Shown one piece after another: positions 24,795 through 32,031 of a stretch of DNA of 64,000 nt; the first letter of the stretch is position 1, and every line of letters starts with the position of its first letter. A program made the translations under genes and the position numbers. The notes beneath the pieces were generated by a model. It was not told the origin of the DNA and did no database searches. It saw only the letters and a program-made list of their open reading frames with translations. This DNA comes from Paraburkholderia diazotrophica. GTDB lineage: Bacteria; Pseudomonadota; Gammaproteobacteria; Burkholderiales; Burkholderiaceae. The stretch spans positions 1 to 64,000 of the forward strand of contig NZ_FNYE01000006.1 of assembly GCF_900108945.1 (NCBI RefSeq). Reading direction: 5' to 3'.

Positions 24795-26249
24795 TCAGAT
24801 GGTGGGCGCTGGAACTGCGCCCAGTACAGCCTCGAATGCGATGCCGATCGCGAGCAGCCGCCGGTCGTGGCCGAGCGGCCCATCGAGTTCGATGCCCACG
24901 GGCAAGCCATCCCGCGTCAGGCCCGCAGGCAGCGACAGGCCCGGAATGCCCGCGTTGCTTGCGGGATCGGTGTTGCGCAGGTAGGCGGTCATTTCGTCGA
25001 TGGCGGGCGCGCCGTCGATCGACACGACGGACGAGCCGTTCACTTCGTCGAGCGGCACGGCGACGAGCCGCGTGGTCGGGAAGATCAGTGCGTCGAGGCG
25101 CCCGGAGGCGAACGTGTCCGCGTAATGCTGCTGCAATCGCGGACGCCAGATGGTCATCGCATCGTGATACTGCTGCGCGAGCGCATGCGCCATCACCACG
25201 TCGTACACATTGCGCACATCGGGGCTCGCGATGCGCGCCGCGACTTCGGCGACGGTCTTGACGGGCGCATCGTTCGCGACGAGATAGTCGCGCACGTCGT
25301 CGAACGCTTCGTGAATCGCGACAGGGCCGCCCGTCTGGTCATTGAGGTGCAGCAACTCCGGCATGTGGACGGGCACGAATGTGACGCCCGCCGCTTCGAG
25401 CTTCTTGAGCGCGGCGCGCGCGGCGTCTTCCGTCGCGTGTTCGAGATCGGCCCACAGCGGCGACGGCAAGCCGATGCGGAGCGCCGACAGTTGCACGTCG
25501 GGCAAGGTCGTGTCGCCTGCAATCACGCCGTCGAGCAGCGCGACGTCCGCGACGGTGCGCGCCATCGGCCCGACGGTATCGCGCGTATGGCTGATGGGAA
25601 CCACGGCTTGCGGATCGTGATAGCGGCGCTCGCCGCCGCCGTTGCCCACGGACGGACGCAAGCCTGCAATGCCCGTGAGCGCGGCGGGAATGCGCGTCGA
25701 GCCGCCCGTATCGCTGCCGAGCCCCGCCGTCGACATGCGCGCGGCGACGGCAACGGCCGTGCCGCCCGACGAGCCGCCCGCGATCAGCGACGGGTCGTAC
25801 GGGTTGCGCACCGGGCCTGCGTGCGAGGCCAGATTCGTGCTGGTGATGCCGAACGCGAGTTCGTGCATGTTGGTCTTGCCGAGCACGATCGCGCCCGCAT
25901 CGATGAGCTTGCGCACGGAAGGCGCGTCGGTCTTCGGCTTGAAGCCGTCGAGTGCGGGCGTGCCCGCCGAAGTCAGCAGTCCCGCCGTGTTGATGTTGTC
26001 CTTGATGACGACGGGCAGCCCGGCGAGCGGAAGGCGGGCTTTTTCGTCGGGCGTCAATGCGTCGATGCGTTTCGCGGCGGCAAGCGCGCCTTCCATGTCG
26101 AGCACCGTGAACGCGTTGAGCGTCGCGAGCGCGGCGGCGCGCGCGAGCAGCGTCGCGACGTAATCGGTTGCATTGAGCCGGCCCGACTGGATGGCGGCGA
26201 CGGCTTGCGTCGCCGTCAGCGCGAGTTGTTCATCGACGGTCCATTGCAT
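24795..26249 (-). CDS. Amidase signature family hydrolase
   Basis: A 484-residue amidase. The Ser-cisSer-Lys triad is visible as K83 (VVIKDN), S160 (GGSSGG) and nucleophile S184 (GSDTGGS). The sequence is of the kind annotated as indoleacetamide hydrolase or mandelamide-type amidase; GatA itself is unlikely because gatC and gatB are absent. Substrate cannot be read from sequence. It precedes the CDP-diacylglycerol diphosphatase gene by 15 nt, though no pathway link is evident. Confidence 0.92.
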   Translation of the reverse strand: MQWTVDEQLALTATQAVAAIQSGRLNATDYVATLLARAAALATLNAFTVLDMEGALAAAKRIDALTPDEKARLPLAGLPVVIKDNINTAGLLTSAGTPALDGFKPKTDAPSVRKLIDAGAIVLGKTNMHELAFGITSTNLASHAGPVRNPYDPSLIAGGSSGGTAVAVAARMSTAGLGSDTGGSTRIPAALTGIAGLRPSVGNGGGERRYHDPQAVVPISHTRDTVGPMARTVADVALLDGVIAGDTTLPDVQLSALRIGLPSPLWADLEHATEDAARAALKKLEAAGVTFVPVHMPELLHLNDQTGGPVAIHEAFDDVRDYLVANDAPVKTVAEVAARIASPDVRNVYDVVMAHALAQQYHDAMTIWRPRLQQHYADTFASGRLDALIFPTTRLVAVPLDEVNGSSVVSIDGAPAIDEMTAYLRNTDPASNAGIPGLSLPAGLTRDGLPVGIELDGPLGHDRRLLAIGIAFEAVLGAVPAPTI

Positions 26250-26331
26250 GTAGTGTGTCCCTCCCGGTTCGACGGCGCGTTGCGCCGCGCGACGTGTCGT
26301 GATTGTGCCCGTGCGCGAGCGCGCGGCACGC

Positions 26332-27231
26332 TCACTTGCGCATGAACAGCCGCGCGAGGCGCGCGAACTTCGGAACGAGCGTCGGATGAACGAGCCGTTT
26401 GTCGTAGCCGCTCATTCGTTGGTCGTTTTCCTGAAGGCAGAGTTCGATCAGCTGACGCGCCGAGAGCGCCTGGCCGATCGTCGAGCTGTTGGCGGGCAGG
26501 AAGTTCGAGTCGTGCGCGACGCCATTGGCGTCGATGCCCTTCGCGATCGCGACGCGGTCCCAGATCAGCTTGATCCAGATTGCGCCGACACGCAACGCAT
26601 GCCACGGACGCCGCCACCACGGCATCGTGCGCCGATACCACGCGACCCAGTTGACGAAAAAGAGAATGTGGCGCGCTTCTTCCTGGATCACGGGCTCGAA
26701 GGTTTCGACCAGTTCTTCCGGGAAATAGCCCGACAGCTGCGCGGAGCGAAACAGGCCGAACGCGAAGAAGCTGTCGATGCACTCGCTGTAGCCGGTGAAC
26801 ATCCACGCCCATTCGGCGTCGCGCGGTGCGGGGTAATGGGGCTCGGGCGCGAGCTCGATGCCGTACGCGGCGACGAGCCGCGACAGAACGTGCTTGTGGC
26901 GCGCCTCTTCGGCCGCGTCCATTTCGATTGCTTCGCGCACCAAAGGGTCTTGCACCTGCGCGGCATACGTGGCGACCCGGATCGACGCGCGGCCTTCCGT
27001 CTGCACGGCGATGTCCCAGATGGGCAGCGACGTGATGCGCTTGAGCGCGTCGGTGGGCAATGGCGGCCAGTCGATGACGGCTGGCTTGTACGGATTGTGA
27101 GTTTCCAGCAGCATCCGGCAGAACATCTGCTTGTGTTCTTCGGAGCCGATGGGCATGCGCGCGTGTCCGTGGAACGTCCAGTGACGCAGCGCGCGATCGT
27201 GATCGGCTTCTGTTATCAGGGTGTCGGACAT
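26332..27231 (-). CDS. Ferritin-like (diiron) domain protein
   Basis: A 299-residue protein of the ferritin-like superfamily. Two helix motifs carry the metal ligands EEARHKH (near residue 112) and QEEARHILF (near residue 182), with further glutamates in EGRAS and SECIDSF. The C-terminal third is basic and contains no clear membrane segment. A diiron oxidase or hydroxylase role is likely; the substrate is unknown. It lies 82 nt upstream of the amidase gene on the same strand and may share its transcript. Confidence 0.8.
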   Translation of the reverse strand: MSDTLITEADHDRALRHWTFHGHARMPIGSEEHKQMFCRMLLETHNPYKPAVIDWPPLPTDALKRITSLPIWDIAVQTEGRASIRVATYAAQVQDPLVREAIEMDAAEEARHKHVLSRLVAAYGIELAPEPHYPAPRDAEWAWMFTGYSECIDSFFAFGLFRSAQLSGYFPEELVETFEPVIQEEARHILFFVNWVAWYRRTMPWWRRPWHALRVGAIWIKLIWDRVAIAKGIDANGVAHDSNFLPANSSTIGQALSARQLIELCLQENDQRMSGYDKRLVHPTLVPKFARLARLFMRK

Positions 27232-27369
27232 GACAGGCGAATACTTTGGCGAGTTATTCCGCCTATTCTGTCATACCCCGTCAATCTGTGGCGTGGAGCG
27301 GGCGCTTACCGTAGTGCCGCACGCGTTTTCGCGCTGCACGGCGTGAAAAATTGCAATGCAGTATTGCGC

Positions 27370-27597
27370 TCATTGCTGACTATCGATCCACAGACGCCCC
27401 CAGCGAAACGCATACGCGAGCGCATGTTCTTCGTCGAAGAAGTAATCAAGCGCATCGAACGAATACGCGTGTCCGTCGTTGGCGGCCGTGGCCTTTTCGA
27501 TCGTGAGATTCGCTGCGAAGAGCCCATTGGGCAGGCGCTGCGCAGCGGGGGCTACTTCATAGCCCTTGTAGCGGATGTGTCGGTTCATCGGTTTCAT
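27370..27597 (-). CDS. Small hypothetical protein (75 aa)
   Basis: A 75-residue protein starting MKPMNRHIRYKGYEV and ending with an AYAFRWGRLWIDSQ stretch. The ribosome site GGGGAGG sits about 9 nt upstream of the ATG, which supports expression. The pattern resembles small uncharacterised proteins common in Burkholderia, but no function is known to me. It has no signal peptide and no membrane segment. Confidence 0.7.
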   Translation of the reverse strand: MKPMNRHIRYKGYEVAPAAQRLPNGLFAANLTIEKATAANDGHAYSFDALDYFFDEEHALAYAFRWGRLWIDSQQ

Positions 27598-27999
27598 GTT
27601 CGATCGCCTCCCCGCGGCGGATTGCGCGTTGCGCGGCGATCAGTCGAATGAAGCGGGCAGGGACTAGCGTAGGCTGTGCCGTGTAGCGCGTGAACCAATC
27701 TTTCGTCGCAAGCAAATCACGGGTGGCCGGGAACGGTCTTCGAAGATCTGGATGTGGCGTTATCGCGTGCGTTGGCGCGATCATCCGGCGGCGAGGTGGG
27801 CGTGTCTGTTATTTGGGCCACGATGGCGGGCCCAGGTGTGTTGGCGAGCGCACGCAGCGCGCGCGTCGACAGTGACATACGCCAGGGACGCACGCTGTCG
27901 GCCTGGAGATGGGGCAGGCCGAAGTGCATGGCGCGCGTCGGTGAACGCGATGCGCCGCTGCATCGCGTTACTTTGCGACGGCGTCGATGCGCAAGCGTG
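27598..27999. other. Non-coding or unresolved stretch
   Basis: About 400 bp between the small hypothetical gene and the FMN reductase. Several overlapping open frames exist on both strands, but none has a ribosome site and recognisable sequence. I see no repeat or terminator. Confidence 0.35.
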
Positions 28000-28689
28000 T
28001 CAGTTCGCGAGTGCGAAAACTTTGCTGGCGCGGGTTTCGTCGGCGGGGTCCGGCGTTGCGGCGGCTGCATGAGACGCGGCGCACGCCTGCTGCGAATGTT
28101 GCGAGTGCGAGCGGAACGCCAGCGCGAACTGCGCGGCCTGCTGGCCGACCATCGACAGCTGTTCGACGACCTTCGGATCGGAGCACGTATCGGCCGTATC
28201 GAAGCGTGTTTCGAGCGTGTTGATGCCCGCGCCGAACGGCGTCGGCCAGCCACGCAGCGCGTGCACGATCGAGCGCAGCGACGTCAGCACCGAGCCCGCC
28301 GCCTGCCATCCATACGCAGTGACGATGCAGCCGACCGCGCGACCGTCGAGATAAGGCCGCGCTTCGCCGCGCAATTCTTCGAGCGTGTCGAGCGCGTTTT
28401 TTACGAGACCCGACACGCCGCCATGATAGCCGGGCGTCGCGATGACGAGGGCATCGGCGTGACGGACGGCCTCGATGAGTTCGAGCTGTTCGTCGGTGCG
28501 ATGCGTGCTTTCGGGCGCATAGTGCGGCAGGCTATGCAGGAACGTGCCGCCGAAGAGGCGCGTGCGCGCGCCGGCCTGCTCCGCGCCGCGCAATGCGAAT
28601 CCGAGCGCGCGTTCGGTGGACGACGCAGCGCGCGTGGTGCCGCCGATGCCGATCACGAGCGGGCGGCGGTTCTGATCGAAACGGGTCAA
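28000..28689 (-). CDS. NADPH-dependent FMN reductase
   Basis: A 229-residue flavodoxin-like reductase. The opening LVIGIGGTTRAASSTERAL is the phosphate-binding loop and the middle region TPGYHGGVSGLVKNALD is the classic family motif. It would reduce FMN or a quinone with NAD(P)H. I favour a TTG start at 28689 because AAGGAGC lies 7-8 nt before it, while the ATG at 28755 has no ribosome site and adds residues without homology. The protein's last 35 residues are Ala/Ser/His-rich and not typical of the domain. Confidence 0.85.
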   Translation of the reverse strand: MTRFDQNRRPLVIGIGGTTRAASSTERALGFALRGAEQAGARTRLFGGTFLHSLPHYAPESTHRTDEQLELIEAVRHADALVIATPGYHGGVSGLVKNALDTLEELRGEARPYLDGRAVGCIVTAYGWQAAGSVLTSLRSIVHALRGWPTPFGAGINTLETRFDTADTCSDPKVVEQLSMVGQQAAQFALAFRSHSQHSQQACAASHAAAATPDPADETRASKVFALAN

Positions 28690-28894
28690 CTGGATGCTCC
28701 TTGCTGCTGTGACGGCTGGCCGGATGCACGGTCGACAACATGACGTGTTTTCCATGCGAACGGCGCGTGAACCTGAACTGTCATCTTAGTGACCGATGGT
28801 AGCAGCGCGAAACGACTTTTTGTTCTAACGATATAACGGGGAAAGGGTCTTTGGCCGCGTTACGCCGGGTGGAATCCTTGTGCGAAAGGCTTCG

Positions 28895-28923
28895 TTGGCG
28901 GGCACGGGGACGGGCGTTATGAT
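28895..28923 (+). promoter_or_regulatory. Promoter of a candidate small RNA
   Basis: A -35 box TTGGCG (28895-28900) and a -10 box TATGAT (28918-28923) with 17-bp spacing. They point to transcription from about 28930 on the plus strand, while both neighbouring genes are on the minus strand. Confidence 0.6.
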
Positions 28924-28929
28924 GGACCC

Positions 28930-28996
28930 GTCTCCTCCATGAAAACTCCTTGACATGGGATTGGCCCCGGCTCGAAACGGACCGGGGCATTTTTTT
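28930..28996 (+). ncRNA. Candidate small regulatory RNA with anti-Shine-Dalgarno motifs
   Basis: A predicted transcript of about 67 nt. It begins with single-stranded TCTCCTCC (28931-28938, complementary to ribosome sites). A short hairpin follows, CCATG/CATGG (28937-28941 with 28954-28958), whose loop exposes CTCCTT. It ends in a strong terminator with a seven-T tail. This is the layout of Hfq-binding regulators that block translation starts. No protein-coding gene on this strand needs the terminator. I do not recognise it as a named family. Confidence 0.55.
28964..28996 (+). terminator. Rho-independent terminator of the candidate small RNA
   Basis: A 7-bp perfect G/C stem GCCCCGG/CCGGGGC (28964-28970 with 28982-28988), an 11-nt loop, then seven T (28990-28996). 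Confidence 0.85.
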
Positions 28997-29065
28997 GCGC
29001 GCTTTCGGATGCGCGCGATGTGCGCAATGCTTGCAGCAGCGCAAAGGGGAGGCAACGGACGGGCC

Positions 29066-30067
29066 CTATTGCGGCATCGGCACGATCCGCTGCACGGCGA
29101 GCGAGTTGTCCTGCGCCGTTTGCTGGCGCGCGTCGGGCGTGACGCACACGTCGTCTCCCTGAAAGGCCTCGCGCCACACGAAGCCATTCTTGCAGGTGTT
29201 CGGCCCGTAGGCGCCGCCTGTCGGCGAGCGGTTGTCGGCGGCGGCCCTGTTTTCAGCGTAGATGCGCGCCTGTGTATCGGGCGTCACGCATACGCGGTCG
29301 CCGGGCCGCGCCTGTCGCCACACGTAGCCCTTGATGCACGCGCCGCGCAGATGCGCGCGCCGTTGCAGCTCGATCTTCGATATGGCACCGCTCGCGGCGG
29401 GACGATCGACGGCAACGGAAGCCGGCGATGCGACCGCGTCCTCGACGGCGGGCGCGTGCTGATTCGAACCCGACATCTTGAGCAGCACCGCGCCCGTCAG
29501 TCCCACGGCGGCCAGCGCGCCGACGATCGGCAGCAGCCGCGTGCGCCGCTTCGTCTCGACGGGCTTGTCGGGAGCGGGCGGCGCTGCAGGCGTCGTGTCC
29601 TTGTCCGCGCCCCCATGCCCGCGCAACGCGTTGATCAGCAATTGCACGTCGCTGTCCCATCGCGCGTGCGTCAGCTCGATCGAGTTGCGATACGCGAGAT
29701 CCTTGATGTCGTCGGGCAGGTCGGCTTCCTGCGGCATCGTCGCGCCCTGCACGAGCACGGGAATCAGCGTCACGCCGCGCTTGAGCGCCGACGACGTTTC
29801 GAGCCGCACGAAGTCGTTCGGATTGTCGAGCCGCCGCTTGCCGTCCTTGCCGGTGACGGTGAGCCACGTTCGTCCGATCAGCGAGAGCACGACGCCGCAC
29901 TGGTCGATATTCGTCTCGATCGCGCGGCGGAAGTCGGCGCCCGGTTGGATCGTCGCGACGTCCATGAACACCAGTTGCTCGCCGAACACCTCGCGCAACG
30001 ATTCGAACAGGCGTCCCGCCTGACCTTCCGTGTCTTCGCGCCTATAACTGATGAAAATGGGCCGCAT
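29066..30067 (-). CDS. TIR-domain protein with membrane anchor and C-terminal repeats
   Basis: A 333-residue protein with three parts. Residues 3-145 form a TIR domain (FISYRREDTEGQAGRLFESL; a Glu at 90 in FVRLETSSAL is placed like the catalytic glutamate of NAD-cleaving TIR domains). A Pro/Ala linker leads to one membrane segment (about 178-198). The rest has two copies of a Cys-containing motif, GYVWRQARPGDRVCVTP and GFVWREAFQGDDVCVTP (residues 247-263 and 295-311), likely outside the cytoplasm. The start at 30067 has the ribosome site GGGAGGAT. It is divergent from the SLOG-like gene. A role in signalling or phage defence by NAD+ loss or signal production is inference from the TIR domain. 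Confidence 0.9.
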   Translation of the reverse strand: MRPIFISYRREDTEGQAGRLFESLREVFGEQLVFMDVATIQPGADFRRAIETNIDQCGVVLSLIGRTWLTVTGKDGKRRLDNPNDFVRLETSSALKRGVTLIPVLVQGATMPQEADLPDDIKDLAYRNSIELTHARWDSDVQLLINALRGHGGADKDTTPAAPPAPDKPVETKRRTRLLPIVGALAAVGLTGAVLLKMSGSNQHAPAVEDAVASPASVAVDRPAASGAISKIELQRRAHLRGACIKGYVWRQARPGDRVCVTPDTQARIYAENRAAADNRSPTGGAYGPNTCKNGFVWREAFQGDDVCVTPDARQQTAQDNSLAVQRIVPMPQ

Positions 30068-30374
30068 CGAACGATCCTCCCTCAACGGGTTGAACGGCGA
30101 GCCGAACCTGCAATTCAAAACCTTTCCATTAAAGCAGAGCGATGCGTGTCGCGTCAGGAATGCAAACGGACATCCGCCGCCCGCGCCGCGGACGATCTGT
30201 GCGGCAGCCAACCGACCGCGCCGCGCAAAGCGGATAACGCTTTCCGGTCCGATGCGCGTATGGCGTTAGATACATGCAATGCGTCCGATACCGCGTCGCG
30301 CGTGAACCAACGCTTCCGCGATACGTTCGCGCAAGGCCGTATCGATTGCGCGCGGTTCCTGGAGATCGAATCGA
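30068..30374. other. Divergent intergenic region between TIR and SLOG-like genes
   Basis: About 307 bp that must hold the promoters for both directions. I see no clear -35/-10 pair, repeat or small gene. Confidence 0.35.
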
Positions 30375-30959
30375 ATGACGGCCGATGTTGCAGACCAGGT
30401 CGTGCTTTTCTCCGGCCACATGATCGATGCGCCCGGGCGGCCCATCGAGCGTTTTCCGGCGAGACTCGCGCCGCGCGTCGCGCAGGCGATCGGCGACGAA
30501 CTGGACGCGATACGCGTTGGCCGCACGGACATCGGGCTGTGCGGTGCCGCTTGCGGAAGCGATCTGCTGTTCGCCGTCGCGGCGCTCGAACGGCATATGA
30601 CGTTGCGCATTCATCTGCCTTTCGACGAGAGAGCGTTCATCGAGCTCTCCGTCGCGATCGGCGGCGAGCGATGGGTCGAGCTTTATCGACACGTCACGCA
30701 AAGCGCGGCCTGCATCGTTGCAGACGACGTGCTGGGCCCGTTGCCGCCGGGCGCCGATCCGTTCACACGCAACAATCTGCTGATGCTGTCGGAAGCGAGG
30801 CGGATCGGCGCGCGCGCGTTCACGTTCGTGTGCGTGTGGGACGGCCAGCCCGGCGACGGGCCGGGCGGCACCGCGCACCTGGCAGGTGCCGTGCGAGCGG
30901 CTCACGGCCAAGTGCGAATCATCGACATACGTGCGCTGGCGAATGAGCCCGGAGCATGA
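30375..30959 (+). CDS. SLOG-like Rossmannoid protein
   Basis: A 194-residue protein. It opens with LFSGHMIDAPGR, then has CGAACGSDLLFAVAALER (about residues 56-73) followed by LRIHLPF. This pattern, a small-residue loop with a GSD and a strand ending in LPF, is that of SLOG-superfamily nucleotide-ligand sensors often encoded with TIR, CHAT and other conflict-system proteins. The ligand could be a nucleotide signal, for example from a TIR enzyme; that is inference. No catalytic motif of a phosphoribohydrolase (PGGxGTxxE) is seen. It is divergent from the TIR gene and precedes the lysozyme-like and CHAT genes. Confidence 0.65.
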   Translation: MTADVADQVVLFSGHMIDAPGRPIERFPARLAPRVAQAIGDELDAIRVGRTDIGLCGAACGSDLLFAVAALERHMTLRIHLPFDERAFIELSVAIGGERWVELYRHVTQSAACIVADDVLGPLPPGADPFTRNNLLMLSEARRIGARAFTFVCVWDGQPGDGPGGTAHLAGAVRAAHGQVRIIDIRALANEPGA

Positions 30960-31226
30960 CGCGCGAGGTGCGTTCCCGCGCGCAATGATCGCGGTGAAGG
31001 ACAACTCAAAAGTAAATATAAAAGCCAACTTCGGACGCGCTATCAGCACCCGCACGCCGCGCTCTGTTCGGCATCGCGCAAAATCCGCAAACTCACCTTG
31101 GCAAGTCAGCCCTCTTTGCTATGCTCATTGAAGCCTGGGCAAGCCTGCCGATCTCCCAGGCGCAGACGCGCTGGCGCGCACGCGCCGAATTCTCGCGCTC
31201 TTCTCGCGCTCATCGGGAGCCTCGCC

Positions 31227-31982
31227 ATGAATGCGTTCGACACGCTGCTCGCGCAAACCCTCAGCTCGCCCGATCTGCTTTCTGAAACCGTGGGCAACGA
31301 AGAGCGCCAGGCCTACGACACGGAGCATCCCGTCACGCTGCCCGTGCGCCGCGCCGCATTGCCCGCGATTTCCGACCGGGCTGTCGAGCTGATCGTCACC
31401 TTCGAGGTCACGAGCGAGGCCGTGTACAACCGGCTCTACGTGCATCCCGTCTGGCCGCAAGGGCAATCGGGATGCACGATCGGCGTCGGCTATGACCTCG
31501 GCTACGTGGACGCCCAACGCATGACGTCCGACTGGAACGCCGCGCAACTGGCCGCCGCCGACGTCGCGTTGCTCGCGCGCGTCTGCGGGCTCAAGGGCAC
31601 GGCCGCGCAACAGGCGCTCGCGAACGTGAAGTCGGTGAACGTGCCGTTCGCGGCGGCAAACACGGTGTTCAGGCAGGTGACGCTGCAACGCACGATTGCG
31701 CAGACGATTGCCGCGTTGCCCAAAGCCGATCAGCTGAAACCCGATTGCCTCGGCGCGCTGGTCTCGCTCGTCTACAACCGCGGCGCATCGTTCGCGGCCG
31801 CGGGCGACCGCTACACCGAAATGCGCGCGATCGCGGCCGACGTCGCGAACGGCAATCTCGCCGATATCCCGGCGCAGTTCCGCGCGATGAAGCGGCTGTG
31901 GCAGAACCAGCCGAACATGCAAGGCCTCGTGCGCCGCCGCGAGCTGGAGGCGCTGCTGTTCGAACAGGGATTGAGCAGCTGA
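31227..31982 (+). CDS. Lysozyme-like (GH24/pesticin-type) protein
   Basis: A 251-residue protein whose middle resembles phage-type lysozymes: LIVTFEVTSEAVYNRLY (with E60 as the candidate catalytic acid) and, about 20 residues on, SGCTIGVGYDLGYV, matching the GH24 pattern E...Y...G..TIGxGxxxG. The rest is helical, as in the family. No signal peptide is seen, so it would need a holin-like route, lysis or another export path to reach the wall, or it has lost wall activity. The start at 31227 has GGGAGC upstream. It lies 49 nt before the CHAT gene in the same direction, which suggests a shared role. Confidence 0.65.
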   Translation: MNAFDTLLAQTLSSPDLLSETVGNEERQAYDTEHPVTLPVRRAALPAISDRAVELIVTFEVTSEAVYNRLYVHPVWPQGQSGCTIGVGYDLGYVDAQRMTSDWNAAQLAAADVALLARVCGLKGTAAQQALANVKSVNVPFAAANTVFRQVTLQRTIAQTIAALPKADQLKPDCLGALVSLVYNRGASFAAAGDRYTEMRAIAADVANGNLADIPAQFRAMKRLWQNQPNMQGLVRRRELEALLFEQGLSS

Positions 31983-32031
31983 CACGCCCGCTGTCGACGA
32001 ACCGCGGCGGGTTCGCGCAACGACGGGCCCG

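Noticed and set aside
24036..26345. Plus-strand open frame of 769 residues opposite the diphosphatase and amidase genes
   Set aside because: It is Arg/His/Ala-rich with no recognisable domain. Both genes on the other strand have clear families and active-site residues.
28955..30946. Plus-strand open frame of 663 residues opposite the TIR gene
   Set aside because: Overlaps the well-supported TIR gene and part of the SLOG-like gene in another frame; composition is that of an antisense shadow.
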